A stretch of DNA of 64,000 nt, taken from NCBI GenBank assembly GCA_025362495.1, contig JANYGI010000144.1, positions 1-64,000 of the forward strand. The letters are read 5' to 3'. Position 1 is the stretch's first letter. Each line of letters begins with the position of its first letter. Below are positions 1-9,616 of this stretch, piece after piece. The notes under the pieces are model-generated. The model was not told the origin of the DNA. It made no database searches and worked only from the letters and a program-made list of their open reading frames with translations. Both the position numbers and the translations under genes were made by a program. The DNA comes from Byssovorax sp. (lineage in GTDB: Bacteria > Myxococcota_A > Polyangia > Polyangiales > Polyangiaceae).

Positions 1-1
1 T

Positions 2-738
<737 letters not shown>

Positions 739-742
<4 letters not shown>

Positions 743-1398
743 TCCACCTTCGCTTCAGCCTCGCCGCCGTGACGGTGGCCTTCGCGGCGGCCGCCTGTGG
801 CTCGACCGACACGACCGCGACGGCGTCGTCATCATCAGGGACCGGCGGCTCCACCGGGACAACATCGTCAACGTCCGGAGCCGGCGGCTCCACGCCGGGC
901 AAGGAGCCCGTGCATCACCGCGCGTCCGCCGCGCCGTGCACCGCGCCGCGAGACGCGGAGAACCAGGGCAACGCCCAGGGAGGGTGCCTGAAGGACGCCG
1001 ACTGCACGACGGGCGCCAATGGCCGCTGTGTCGCCTTCCTCGGCAAGCCGAGCATCTGCTCGTACGACGCCTGCAAGGCCGACGCCGAGTGTGGGAGCGC
1101 GAGCGTCTGCGATTGCCGCAACTCGGACAATTTCGGCGCCAACACCTGCTTTCAAGGCGGCTGTCAGGTCGACGCCGACTGCGGCGCGGCCGGGTACTGC
1201 TCGCCTTCGGCCGTCGCCATTGGCACCGACTGCTATACGGGGATCCCGCAGGGCTCCTTCGGGTACTTTTGCCACACGGCCGCGGACACCTGCGTGGACG
1301 ACGCCGACTGCACCGCGGGGCCCGCGGGCTCACAAGCCTGCTTGTTCCAGGTCGACACGACGCGCTGGGCCTGCGTGCAGCTGATGTGCGTCGGGTGA
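739..1398 (+). CDS. Cys-rich secreted lipoprotein, unknown function
   Basis: The GTG at 739 overlaps the upstream stop codon and gives a 219-residue protein. The N-terminus is a short hydrophobic signal ending in lipobox AAAC, followed by a Thr/Ser/Gly linker of about 35 residues. The rest holds at least four spaced segments of the type CxxDxDC (for example CLKDADC, CQVDADC, CVDDADC), which look like disulfide-rich repeats of a surface protein. Start choice rests on the lipoprotein signal; the longer open frame upstream is only the shadow of the dehydrogenase. No enzymatic motif is visible. Likely anchored in the envelope, role unknown. Confidence 0.8.
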
Positions 1399-1417
1399 GC
1401 GCGGCTTCCGGGCGCGC

Positions 1418-1690
1418 TCAAATACCCCCCTTGTAGATCGCGTACGCCCCGAGGATCGGGATCAAGATTCCGCTGATGAAGAGCGGCCCCGAGCTGGTGA
1501 TCGCCCCGGCCGTGATCGCGCCGACGCCGAAGAGCGCCAGCAGATCGTACTGGCCGATGAAGCAGGCGCGGCACACCGGCTCACCGCGCTTGCCGTCGTG
1601 GATCGCCGAGAGGTCCGCGAACGGAGCGCCGCAACGGTCGCAGCTCGGGAGCGGCTCGGGCGGCGGGGCTCGGTAGGGGGTCGTGGGCAT
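1418..1690 (-). CDS. small zinc-ribbon membrane protein
   Basis: A 90-residue protein with an N-terminal Pro-rich stretch, then CDRCG and CRACF about 23 residues apart, a probable zinc-binding pair of knuckles. Two hydrophobic segments follow (LLALFGVGAITAGAI and LFISGILIPILGAYAIY). The arrangement, a cytosolic Cys4 module followed by a membrane hairpin, is common in small uncharacterised bacterial proteins. It converges on the preceding lipoprotein gene with 19 bases between. Nothing indicates a specific function. Confidence 0.7.
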   Translation of the reverse strand: MPTTPYRAPPPEPLPSCDRCGAPFADLSAIHDGKRGEPVCRACFIGQYDLLALFGVGAITAGAITSSGPLFISGILIPILGAYAIYKGGI

Positions 1691-1846
1691 GCGCGCTCTC
1701 GCGCAAAGCAGGCCTCATGCCACGGCGTCGTCGCCGCGATTCCCCCGGCGGGCCAGGGATCCTGCCGCGGCGTCGGGGATGCGCGGCGAAAAATTGTTGA
1801 AGATCCGGCGGCCGGCGATTGAAAATAATGGGATGCCGGGGCGCTG

Positions 1847-2677
1847 TCAGGGCATCGCGTCAGTGATGGCGCGGAGCGCCGCGAGAGCGCCAGTCGCGAT
1901 CCCGATCTGCCCCGCGGGGACCTCGCTCTCGCGCACGTTGATCCGGATCAGGGTCGCCCCGCGCCGCGCGAGCTTCTCCGAGAAGAGGCGCACCGTCGGT
2001 ATCGCGGTGCCCGCGCCGCACTCGACGACCACGATCTTCGCGGCGTCGATCCCGGCCGCCCAGGCGTCGAATCGACTCTCCTGCTCGGCCCCGCGCGTGG
2101 GATCCCAGCCGCCGTCACCGAACATGAGAATGCTCGGGCGCAAGAGGCCTTTACAGCGCGGGCAGGCCGGCAGAGGCGCCGCGGCGCGCAGCGTCTCCGG
2201 ATCGACGGTGACGCTGAACGGAGCCGCGTCGACGAGTCCGACGCCGCAGTCGGCGAGGCACTGGAGGTGGTGAATCGAGCCGTGGGCCTCGATGATGCGC
2301 TCGGGCGCGAAGCCGGCGCGCTGGAACTGACCGTCGACGTTCGACGTGAACACGCCCGCGCCGTGGCGCAGGCGCTCGCCGAAGCCGCGTAGCAGCGCGA
2401 AGCCCTCGTGAGGAACGCAGCGGCGATAGAGCTCGAGCCGGTGGCCGTAGAAGCCCCAGGCGAAGGCGGGATCGATGGTGAACCAGCGCGGGTTGGCCAT
2501 CGACGAGAAGCTCAAGCCGAGCTTCGCGTAGACCGGGTAGGCCCGCCAGAAGCCCTGATCGCCGCGGAAGTCGGGGAGGCCCGAGTCGACGCCCATGCCC
2601 GCTCCCGCGGTGACGACGAGGGCATCGGCGGCGGCGATCGCCCGGGCGGCGCTGCGGATCGGATCATCGGAGGTCAT
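1847..2677 (-). CDS. Sir2-family NAD-dependent protein deacylase
   Basis: 276 residues from ATG at 2677; the frame continues upstream but only as a shadow of the divergent gene. Sirtuin motifs are in order: GAGMGVDSGLPDFRG (NAD site), TSNVDGQFQRAG (variant of the TQNID motif), EAHGSIHH with the catalytic His, a zinc site made of CLADC and CPRC, and SILMFGDG. Family knowledge: removes acyl groups from lysines using NAD and produces nicotinamide. The zinc loop spacing and the phrase RPSILMFGDGGWDP suggest a bacterial SIR2 subgroup distinct from CobB, so substrate is not inferred. It is divergent from the SDR gene with about 50 bases between. Confidence 0.88.
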   Translation of the reverse strand: MTSDDPIRSAARAIAAADALVVTAGAGMGVDSGLPDFRGDQGFWRAYPVYAKLGLSFSSMANPRWFTIDPAFAWGFYGHRLELYRRCVPHEGFALLRGFGERLRHGAGVFTSNVDGQFQRAGFAPERIIEAHGSIHHLQCLADCGVGLVDAAPFSVTVDPETLRAAAPLPACPRCKGLLRPSILMFGDGGWDPTRGAEQESRFDAWAAGIDAAKIVVVECGAGTAIPTVRLFSEKLARRGATLIRINVRESEVPAGQIGIATGALAALRAITDAMP

Positions 2678-2725
2678 CCGGTGAGGATACTTGACCTTGC
2701 GGTCCGACAGGCGAATCGTTGCGCG

Positions 2726-3442
2726 ATGCAGAGCTCGAAGGTGGCGGTGATCGTCGGCGTCGGCCCCGGCCTCGGTGGCGCGGTGGCCCGGCGATTCGCG
2801 CGCGAAGGGTACGCGGTGGCCCTGCTCGCGCGGAAGCTCGAGTCGCTGCGCGAGACGCACGAGCTCATCCACGCGGCAGGCGGGCGGGCGCTCTCGCTGC
2901 CGGTCGACGCGACCGACGCCTCCTCGGTCGCGGACGGCTTCGGCGAGATCCGCGCGCAGCTCGGCGATCCCGAGGTGCTCGTCTACAACGCGGGCGCGTT
3001 CAAGCACGGTGGCATCCTGGAGATCACGCCCGAGGACTTCGAGTCGAGCTGGAAGGCCAACTGCATGGGCGGGTTCCTCGCGGCGCGCGAGGTCGTCCCG
3101 GCGATGCTCGCGCGCAGCCGCGGGACGATGATCTTCACCGGCGCCACGGCGTCGAGGCGCGGCTCGGCGAGCTTTTCGTGCCTCGCGGTGGGCAAGTTCG
3201 GGCTGCGCGCGCTCGCGCAGTCGCTCGCGCGCGAGCTCGGCCCGCGCGGCATCCACGTCGCGCACGCGGTGATCGACGGTCAGATCGACATGCCGGGGAT
3301 CCGGCGGCGCCAGCCCGGCCGGGCGACTCACACGCTGCTCGATCCCGACTCGGTCGCGAAGACGTACTGGGAGCTGCACGGTCAGGGGCCGACGGCGTGG
3401 ACGCAAGAGCTCGATCTCCGCCCCGCCGTGGAGAAGTTCTGA
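2726..3442 (+). CDS. SDR-family protein lacking the catalytic tyrosine
   Basis: 238 residues from ATG 2726. The N-terminus has a nucleotide-binding glycine motif GVGPGLGGAVARRFA and the segment VLVYNAGAF equivalent to the NNAG motif. Where classical SDRs have YxxxK, this protein has LAVGK, so the lysine is kept and the tyrosine is replaced by leucine. The downstream FGLRALAQSLARELGPRGIHV fold elements are conserved. This resembles a known atypical SDR subgroup in which Phe replaces Tyr. Dehydrogenase activity is therefore doubtful; binding or another chemistry is possible. Its 3' end overlaps the probable start of the FG-GAP lipoprotein. Confidence 0.82.
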   Translation: MQSSKVAVIVGVGPGLGGAVARRFAREGYAVALLARKLESLRETHELIHAAGGRALSLPVDATDASSVADGFGEIRAQLGDPEVLVYNAGAFKHGGILEITPEDFESSWKANCMGGFLAAREVVPAMLARSRGTMIFTGATASRRGSASFSCLAVGKFGLRALAQSLARELGPRGIHVAHAVIDGQIDMPGIRRRQPGRATHTLLDPDSVAKTYWELHGQGPTAWTQELDLRPAVEKF

Positions 3443-5226
3443 GGCGCGGTGGCGTCGCGCTGGGGGCTTTGCTCGCCAGCGCGGGAGTCGCCGGGTGCGG
3501 CGGCGGGAGCACGCCCGCGGGCAGCACCGGGGATGATGTTTCGACGAGTGCGAGCGCGTCGACCGGGGCCGGCGGCGCCGGCGGATCGACGAGCGCGAGC
3601 GCCTCGAGCGGCTCCGGCGGAGCCGGTGGGAGCCCCGCGCCCGAAGACGCGCCGCCGCGCGCGCTAACCCCTCTCTCCACGTCGACAGTCACCTCGCAGA
3701 CTCCCACCTTCCGGTGGGCGCTCACCGGCCAGTGGGACGGGGCGCGCGTGGAGATCTGCACCGATCGCACCTGCGCCGTCGCGAAGACGCTCGACGTCGT
3801 CGGGACCAGCGCCAAGCCCCCCAAAGCGCTCTCGCCGGGGCTGTGGTTCTACCGGATCTTCGGCCGCCACGGCTCGATGATCGCCACGAAGCACGGGCCA
3901 GTGTGGCAGTTCACGGTGGGCGCGCGGAACGCGCCGATCGACACCAGCTACGGCGCCACGCTGGACCCTGACGGAGACGGCTTTGCGGACGTGGCGGTCG
4001 GCGCGCCGGGCGGCGCAGGCTCGGTCTACGTTTATCGAGGGAGCGCCGCGGGGCCGCCGGCCACACCGAGCCTGACGCTCGCGGCGGCGGATCTCCAGGG
4101 CACCTCGTTTGGCGCCGCGATCGCCGCGGCGGGAGATCTCGACGGCGATGGATATGGCGATATCGTGGTGGGCCAGCCGAGCTATCCCGCCATGGGAGGC
4201 GACGGTCGAGCCTTCGTTTACGCGGGATCGAAGGACGGGCTCGCCCTGACACCGACCCTGGTGCTCGCGCCGCCCGCGGGGATGGGAGGATCGTTTGGAG
4301 CCACGGTGACGAGCGCGGGCGACGTCAACGGCGACGGCTACGCCGACGTGCTCGTGGGGGCCCCCGCCGCTGCCGGCGGCGCGGGCCGAGCGTTCCTGTT
4401 CCTCGGCGGCCCTACCGGGCTCGAGCCCGCGCCGGCAGCCGTGCTGAAAGGGGCCGATACGTCCGGCGAGAGCCATGGAATCGCGATCGCCTCGGCCGGC
4501 GACGTCAACGGAGATGGCTTTGGCGACGTGATCGTCGGCGCGTACGATCCGACGACGCCGGGGGCTCCCGCGGGCAAGGTGCGGCTCTATCTCGGCTCGG
4601 CGACGGGGCTCTCCGAGGCGCCGCTGATCGTGCTATCGGCGCCGGGGTCCACGGCCGGTGATGGCTTTGGCCTCGGCCTCGCGACCCCGGGTGACGTCAA
4701 CGGAGATGGGTATACCGATCTGGTGATCGGAGCCCCGTTCGCGGCGATGGGCGCCGGGCGCGCGTTCGTGTTCCTCGGCGGGACGGCGGGCGTAGGTGCC
4801 AGTCCGGCATTCACGCTCAAAGGCACCTTCGGCGAGCTCGGATCGTTCGGGCGCGGTCTCGCCGCGTCCGGCGATCTCAACCACGATGGATACAGCGACA
4901 TCGTGGTCGGCGAGCCCGGCGCCGTCGCCAAGCAAGGTCGGGTGCACGTCTTCAGCGGGAGCAACAGCGGGTTGAACAGCGTGGCCGACGTGCTCCTCGA
5001 GGCGCCGGTGAAGGGCGCCGGCGCGTTCGGTGCGGCCATGTCGATCCCTGGCGACCTCGATCGCGACGGCCACGACGACGTGATGATCGGGGCTCCAACG
5101 GTGGGCGGGAGCGACGGCGAAGCCTACGTTTTCCGGGGCGGCGCCAACGGTCCAGTCCCGGGGAGCAAGCCTGTGCTGAAAGCGCTCAGCCCGGGAGGCT
5201 CGTTCGGCGCGGCCGTCGCTCGGTGA
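3397..5226 (+). CDS. FG-GAP repeat lipoprotein
   Basis: Contains a signal (VALGALLASAGVAGC, lipobox VAGC), a Ser/Ala/Gly linker, a beta-sandwich-like segment of about 100 residues (PTFRWALTGQWDGARVEIC), and then seven FG-GAP repeats. Each repeat carries a calcium-binding DxDGxxD loop, such as DGDGFADVAVGAP, NGDGYADVLVGAP and DRDGHDDVMIGAP, so a seven-bladed beta-propeller is expected. Start is uncertain: no ATG lies close to the signal peptide. GTG 3397 gives 609 residues and overlaps the SDR gene by 46 bases; CTG 3439 would give a cleaner signal peptide. Surface adhesion or carbohydrate recognition is the usual guess for such propellers. Confidence 0.8.
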   Translation: MDARARSPPRRGEVLRRGGVALGALLASAGVAGCGGGSTPAGSTGDDVSTSASASTGAGGAGGSTSASASSGSGGAGGSPAPEDAPPRALTPLSTSTVTSQTPTFRWALTGQWDGARVEICTDRTCAVAKTLDVVGTSAKPPKALSPGLWFYRIFGRHGSMIATKHGPVWQFTVGARNAPIDTSYGATLDPDGDGFADVAVGAPGGAGSVYVYRGSAAGPPATPSLTLAAADLQGTSFGAAIAAAGDLDGDGYGDIVVGQPSYPAMGGDGRAFVYAGSKDGLALTPTLVLAPPAGMGGSFGATVTSAGDVNGDGYADVLVGAPAAAGGAGRAFLFLGGPTGLEPAPAAVLKGADTSGESHGIAIASAGDVNGDGFGDVIVGAYDPTTPGAPAGKVRLYLGSATGLSEAPLIVLSAPGSTAGDGFGLGLATPGDVNGDGYTDLVIGAPFAAMGAGRAFVFLGGTAGVGASPAFTLKGTFGELGSFGRGLAASGDLNHDGYSDIVVGEPGAVAKQGRVHVFSGSNSGLNSVADVLLEAPVKGAGAFGAAMSIPGDLDRDGHDDVMIGAPTVGGSDGEAYVFRGGANGPVPGSKPVLKALSPGGSFGAAVAR

Positions 5227-5282
5227 GCGAGCGATCATCGTCGTCCTTGACACCGCGTTCGGCCTTCGGCTTCCTTGCGGGC

Positions 5283-6815
5283 ATGGCGACTGAACCCGCG
5301 CTCCCGAGCTTTCACGACGGCCTCCCCATCCGCACCGCGGCCGACTACGTGGCGAGCCTCCGAGGCCGTGATCTACGGGTGTATCTCTTCGGCGAGCTCG
5401 TGGCCGAGCCGGTCGATCACCCGGTGATCCGGCCCTCGATCAACGCTGTCGCCGAGACCTACGCCCTCGCCGAGCGCGAGCCCGGCCTCGCCACCGCGCA
5501 ATCGTCGCTCACCGGGCAGCGGGTCAATCGCTTCCTCCAGATCGCCGAGAGCGTGGATGACGTCGTCGGCCAGAATAAAATGCAGCGCAAGCTCGGCCAG
5601 CTCACCGGCACGTGCTTCCAGCGCTGCGTGGGGATGGACGCGCTCAACAGCCTTTACTCCGTCACGTTCGAGATCGACGAGGCCCACGGCACCTCGCATC
5701 ACGAGCGATTGAAGCGCTTCATCCGCCTGGCGCAGACCCAGAACCTCGTCATCGGCGGGGCGATGACCGATCCCAAGGGCGATCGCGGCAAAGGCCCCTC
5801 CGAGCAGGAGGATCCCGATCTCTTCGTCCGCGTCGTCGAGCGCCGGCCGGATGGCCTGGTGATCCGCGGCGCCAAGGCCCATCAGACGGGCTGCCTCAAC
5901 TCGCATGGTATCCTGGTGATGCCGACCATGCGCCTCTCGCCGGCCGATCGCGACTACGCCGTCGTCTGCGCCGTGCCCGTCGCGCACCCGGGCCTCTCGT
6001 ACATCTATGGTCGTCAGTCGTGCGACACCCGCGCGATGGAGGGCGGCGACATCGATCCTGGCAACGCGCGCTTCTCCGGGCAAGAGGCGATGATCATCCT
6101 CGACGACGTGTTCGTGCCCTGGGAGCACGTGTTCATGGATGGCGAGACCGGGTTTGCCTCGATGCTGGTCGAGCGGTTCACCGCTTATCATCGCCGCAGC
6201 TACGTGTGCAAGACGGGGGTGGGCGACGTGCTCATCGGCGCCGCGGCGGCCATCGCCGACTACAACGGCGCCGCGAAGGCCTCGCACGTGCGCGACAAGC
6301 TGGTCGAGATGACCCACCTCAACGAGACGATCTACAGCGCGGGGATCGCCGCCTCGTACGAGTCGCGCCCGACGCGGGCCGGGAATTTTCAGAACGACGA
6401 GCTCCTCGCCAACGTGTGCAAGCACAACGTGACGCGGTTCCCCTTTGAAATGGGGCGAATCGCGCAGGATCTCGCGGGCGGCCTCGTGGCGACGCTGCCG
6501 TCCGAGAAAGAGTGGAGGAGCCCCGTCACCGGGCCGCTGCTCGAGAAGTTTCTGCGCGGGCGGCCGGGCGTGCCCACCGAGAGCCGCGTCCGCATGCTGC
6601 GGTTGATCGAGAACATGACGATGGGGCGCAACGCCGTCGGCTACCTGACCGAGTCGCTCCACGGCGCCGGCTCGCCCCAGGCGCAGCGGATCCAGATCGG
6701 CCGACAGATGGATTTGCCCGCAAAAATAAGGCTCGCCGAGCGCCTCGCGGGGATCGCGCCCGCGGCCGAGGCCGGCGCGGGCGGGGAGGGGACGGGAGAG
6801 AAAGGCACCCCCTGA
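5283..6815 (+). CDS. 4-hydroxybutyryl-CoA dehydratase-like flavoprotein (HpaB superfamily)
   Basis: 510 residues from ATG 5283; GTG 5223, overlapping the previous stop, is an alternative. The protein follows clostridial AbfD along its whole length: VDHPVIRPSIN, TCFQRCVGMDALN, GAMTDPKGDRG, RGAKAHQTG, YGRQSCDTR, GVGDVLIGAAAAIADYNGA, HLNETIYSAGIA, and ESLHGAGSPQAQRI. In AbfD three Cys and one His hold a [4Fe-4S] cluster beside FAD. Cys111 and Cys115 match the first two; His303 is followed by a Cys six residues later (HRRSYVC) instead of the seven known in AbfD. Likely reaction is dehydration of 4-hydroxybutyryl-CoA to crotonyl-CoA or vinylacetyl-CoA isomerisation. No pathway partners adjoin it. 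Confidence 0.85.
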   Translation: MATEPALPSFHDGLPIRTAADYVASLRGRDLRVYLFGELVAEPVDHPVIRPSINAVAETYALAEREPGLATAQSSLTGQRVNRFLQIAESVDDVVGQNKMQRKLGQLTGTCFQRCVGMDALNSLYSVTFEIDEAHGTSHHERLKRFIRLAQTQNLVIGGAMTDPKGDRGKGPSEQEDPDLFVRVVERRPDGLVIRGAKAHQTGCLNSHGILVMPTMRLSPADRDYAVVCAVPVAHPGLSYIYGRQSCDTRAMEGGDIDPGNARFSGQEAMIILDDVFVPWEHVFMDGETGFASMLVERFTAYHRRSYVCKTGVGDVLIGAAAAIADYNGAAKASHVRDKLVEMTHLNETIYSAGIAASYESRPTRAGNFQNDELLANVCKHNVTRFPFEMGRIAQDLAGGLVATLPSEKEWRSPVTGPLLEKFLRGRPGVPTESRVRMLRLIENMTMGRNAVGYLTESLHGAGSPQAQRIQIGRQMDLPAKIRLAERLAGIAPAAEAGAGGEGTGEKGTP

Positions 6816-6875
6816 CGGGCCGCACAGCAGGAATCCGATTGACGGCGGGCGAGGGTATGGAAAAACGCTGCCTCC

Positions 6876-7814
6876 ATGAACCGCTCCCGCCACCACGTGC
6901 TCCTCCCTGCGCTCCTCGGCGCGCTGCTCTCGGCCTGCAACGCGTCGCCGTCGCCCTCCTCCACGTCCACGGAGCCCGCGAAAGAGTCGACGTCGAAGCC
7001 GGCCGAGACCATGGCCCCGGCGAAGACCGCGGCCGTCGAAGCTCCTCCCGGCAAGGACGATCTGCCCGCGCCCGCCGACGTCGCCGCCCCGCCCGCCGAC
7101 GCCGTCAAGACGGCCTCGGGCCTGCAAAGCAAGGTGCTCACGCCGGGCACTGGCAAGGATCATCCCGGCCCGCAGGACACGGCCAAGGTGCACTACACGG
7201 GCTGGACGAAGTCCGGGAAGATGTTCGACAGCTCGGTCGTCCGCAAGGAGCCGGCGTCGTTCAAGGTCGACCAGGTGATCAAGGGCTGGACCGAGGGCCT
7301 GCAGCTGATGGTCGTCGGCGAGAAGCGCCGCCTCTGGATCCCCGCCGCGCTCGCGTACGGCGATCACCCGCGCGGCGGCGCCCCGGGCGGTGATCTGGTG
7401 TTCGACGTCGAACTGCTCGACGTGAAGGCGGCGCCGAAGCCGCCCGAGGTCCCGGCCGACGTGAAGGCCCCTCCGGCCACGGCCAAGAAGACGGCCTCTG
7501 GACTGGCGTACACGATCCTCAAGAAGGGCACTGGCACCAAGTCGCCCAAGGCGACAGACACCGTGACAGTGAATTATTCCGGCTGGACACCGGACGGAAA
7601 GATGTTCGACAGCTCGGTCACGCGCGGCGAGCCGATGAGCTTCGCGCTCAACCAGGTGATCAAGGGCTGGACGGAGGGTGTCCAGCTCATGCACGTCGGC
7701 GATTCGGCTCGATTCTGGATCCCTGGCAACCTCGCCTATGGCGACAAGCCGGCGCGTCCGGGCACCCCGGCGGGCATGCTCGTCTTCGATATCGACCTTC
7801 TCGACGTCAAGTGA
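6876..7814 (+). CDS. lipoprotein with two FKBP-type peptidyl-prolyl isomerase domains
   Basis: 312 residues. Signal ending in lipobox LSAC, then a Ser/Pro/Thr/Ala/Lys linker of about 70 residues. Two FKBP domains follow, at about 80-185 and 200-312. Each shows the family pattern VHYTGW or VNYSGW, GKMFDSSV, F..QVIKGWTEG, Q.M.VG and AYGD, with the segment PGG(D/M)LVFD.(E/D)LLDV at the end. The two domains are clearly paralogous (both contain KTASGL at their start), so an internal duplication is likely. Role: folding of periplasmic or surface proteins by proline isomerisation. A strong hairpin follows the stop, so it is probably a single-gene unit. Confidence 0.93.
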   Translation: MNRSRHHVLLPALLGALLSACNASPSPSSTSTEPAKESTSKPAETMAPAKTAAVEAPPGKDDLPAPADVAAPPADAVKTASGLQSKVLTPGTGKDHPGPQDTAKVHYTGWTKSGKMFDSSVVRKEPASFKVDQVIKGWTEGLQLMVVGEKRRLWIPAALAYGDHPRGGAPGGDLVFDVELLDVKAAPKPPEVPADVKAPPATAKKTASGLAYTILKKGTGTKSPKATDTVTVNYSGWTPDGKMFDSSVTRGEPMSFALNQVIKGWTEGVQLMHVGDSARFWIPGNLAYGDKPARPGTPAGMLVFDIDLLDVK

Positions 7815-7820
7815 AGGCCT

Positions 7821-7852
7821 GATTGGGCCCACCCGATCTGGTGGGCCCAATC
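7821..7852 (+). terminator. perfect 13-bp hairpin after the FKBP gene
   Basis: Arms 7821-7833 and 7840-7852 are perfectly complementary (GATTGGGCCCACC) around the 6-base loop CGATCT, six bases after the FKBP stop codon. No T-run follows, so if it ends transcription it may be through a strong stem alone. It sits 47 bases before the TonB-like start. Confidence 0.65.
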
Positions 7853-7899
7853 ACTCGGCGCTGGACGCGGCCGCTCATCTGGCATTCACTGAAGGCCGG

Positions 7900-8763
7900 A
7901 TGAGGGACGGGGACAAGCGAGACAGGTTCGGAGCCTGGCTCGGGTTCGGAGCGGGCGCTCACGCCCTCGTCGACGCAGGGGCGATGCTGCTCGCCCCGTC
8001 GGACCTCCTCCGCCTCGTGCAGAGCCTCCGGCTCGATCAACACGCCCAGTTCACGACGCGCCTCGACATCGGTGTCGAGGCGCCGCCGCGGCCTGTCGAG
8101 CCCGCGCCCACGCCGCCGCCCGAGCCCGCCGTGGTCGAGGCGCCGGCGCTCACGCTCTCGCCGCCCGCGCCCCCGCTGATGAAGCCGCCGGATCCCTCGC
8201 CGCCCACGAAGGCGCCGCTGCGCGAGGCGATCGAGAACCACTCGCACCGCTTCTTCGAGGCGGCGGCCGACGCCGTCGCGCAGGCCGGCAAGGCCCTCAC
8301 GCGCGAGGATGAAGGCGGCGGCGACTCGATCGCGAGCGGCGACTCGAATGATCCGATGTTCGGCCTCGTCGTCGGCGGCGGCACGGGCAACGTGCCCACG
8401 CGCAACCCGCATGCGAAGGTCGGCGGCAAGGTCGGCGGCCACGGCGCCAGCACCCGCGCCGACGCCGTGGTCGAGCCCGATCTCACCCGCGGCGCGCACG
8501 CTCCCAGCGTGATCACCGACGAGTGCGATTTCCCGACCGAGGCCGATCTCGCGCGCGTCGATCACGCGGCGGTCCTCATCCAGGTCAACGTGCTGCCGAA
8601 CGGGCGCGCAGGGGCGATCAGCGTCCTGTCCGATCCGGGTCACGGCTTCGGCCGTGCGGCCATCGCCTGCGCCAAGCGGATGACCTTCAGCGCAGCCCGG
8701 GACAGACACGGCACGTACATCCAGGCCGATACGCCTCCGACCACCATTCGATTCACGCGTTGA
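7900..8763 (+). CDS. TonB-like energy transducer protein
   Basis: 287 residues from ATG 7900. An N-terminal hydrophobic segment (FGAWLGFGAGAHALVDAG) could be a membrane anchor. It is followed by a long Pro/Glu/Ala stretch (PVEPAPTPPPEPAVVEAP) as in periplasm-spanning TonB linkers. The C-terminal 80 residues match the TonB C-terminal fold (VLIQVNVLPNGRAGAISVLSDPGHGFGRAAIACAK). No ExbB/ExbD or receptor gene adjoins, so it may work with complexes encoded elsewhere or be a TonB-domain protein of another role. The start is chosen because translation from earlier positions adds sequence without a membrane anchor. Confidence 0.75.
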   Translation: MRDGDKRDRFGAWLGFGAGAHALVDAGAMLLAPSDLLRLVQSLRLDQHAQFTTRLDIGVEAPPRPVEPAPTPPPEPAVVEAPALTLSPPAPPLMKPPDPSPPTKAPLREAIENHSHRFFEAAADAVAQAGKALTREDEGGGDSIASGDSNDPMFGLVVGGGTGNVPTRNPHAKVGGKVGGHGASTRADAVVEPDLTRGAHAPSVITDECDFPTEADLARVDHAAVLIQVNVLPNGRAGAISVLSDPGHGFGRAAIACAKRMTFSAARDRHGTYIQADTPPTTIRFTR

Positions 8764-8878
8764 CGACGGTCGAGAAGTCGACTCGGGCGATCCCCGAGCG
8801 TCGGACAGGGGGGCGTAGGTCATCAATCACGGCCTCGCCCGACTTTCCAACTGGGCCCGGTGAGCAATTCTTGAGGTC

Positions 8879-9616
8879 GTGGCACACCCGGCAAATCAAC
8901 CCGTGCTTCAGCCGCAGGGAACCGACCGAAGGCGCGCCGAAGGGCCGCGCTCGGGTGGGTTCCAGCTCCGCCTCGTCCCGGCGCCGGATGCTGACGACGA
9001 GCTGGTGCTCGGCATCGGCGCCGCGCGGCTGCGCGTCGGCGACGAAGCGGCGCTGCTCTACCTGACGCCGGAGGCGCGGAGCCGTGGCCTCGTCGCGGCG
9101 GTGAACGAGGGGCTGCGCGCGGGCGATCGGATCGTTCACGTCGTGAACGATGTCCCGGTCACGGGGTGGCAAGGCGCGCTCGCCGCGGCGGGCGTCGACG
9201 TCGCGTCGTCGCGCCTGGCGATCGCGTCGGCGTCGGACGTGCTCTTTCGCGGCGGCCACTTCGATCCGACGGCCGCGCTCGATCGGCTGCGTGAGCTCGT
9301 GACGTCCCGCGGCGCGCGGCGGACGCGGCTCTTCGTCGACATGACGTACCTCCTCGCCGACGTCCCGGGGATCGAGCGCGCTCTCGAGCTCGAGGCGCGC
9401 GTGGGCGAGGCGCTGCGCGGGCTCCCGCTGGTGCGGATCTGCGCCTTCGATGCCGGGCGCGAGGTCAGCGATCGCGTCGCCGACGTGCTCCGCAATTTCC
9501 CGATGGTGATCGGCGAGGGGGGCTCGCTCTGGAACCCCTATTATCGCCCCTGGAACGAGCTGCGCGCGGTCCGCAAGGCCGCCCACCTGGCGCGCCCGGC
9601 CCGCGAGGCCAAATGA
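8879..9616 (+). CDS. stand-alone MEDS-domain sensor protein
   Basis: 245 residues from GTG 8879. Residues about 25-230 match the MEDS (DcmR-type sensory) fold: ALLYLTPEARSRGLVAAVNEGLRAGDRIVHVV, RGGHFDPTAALDRLRELV, RLFVDMTYLLADVPG and LVRICAFDAG are its usual blocks. No DNA-binding or kinase part is attached. The stop overlaps the start of the next gene (ATGA), so it is almost certainly co-translated with the histidine kinase and probably feeds a signal to it. MEDS domains are associated with sensing of small carbon compounds in other bacteria; the ligand here is unknown. The first 20 residues are basic and poorly conserved, so the start is uncertain. Confidence 0.75.
   Translation: MAHPANQPVLQPQGTDRRRAEGPRSGGFQLRLVPAPDADDELVLGIGAARLRVGDEAALLYLTPEARSRGLVAAVNEGLRAGDRIVHVVNDVPVTGWQGALAAAGVDVASSRLAIASASDVLFRGGHFDPTAALDRLRELVTSRGARRTRLFVDMTYLLADVPGIERALELEARVGEALRGLPLVRICAFDAGREVSDRVADVLRNFPMVIGEGGSLWNPYYRPWNELRAVRKAAHLARPAREAK

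Noticed and set aside
5373-7850. 825-codon minus-strand frame
   Set aside because: Antisense of the dehydratase-like and FKBP genes, with repetitive Arg/Gly/His composition and no domain.
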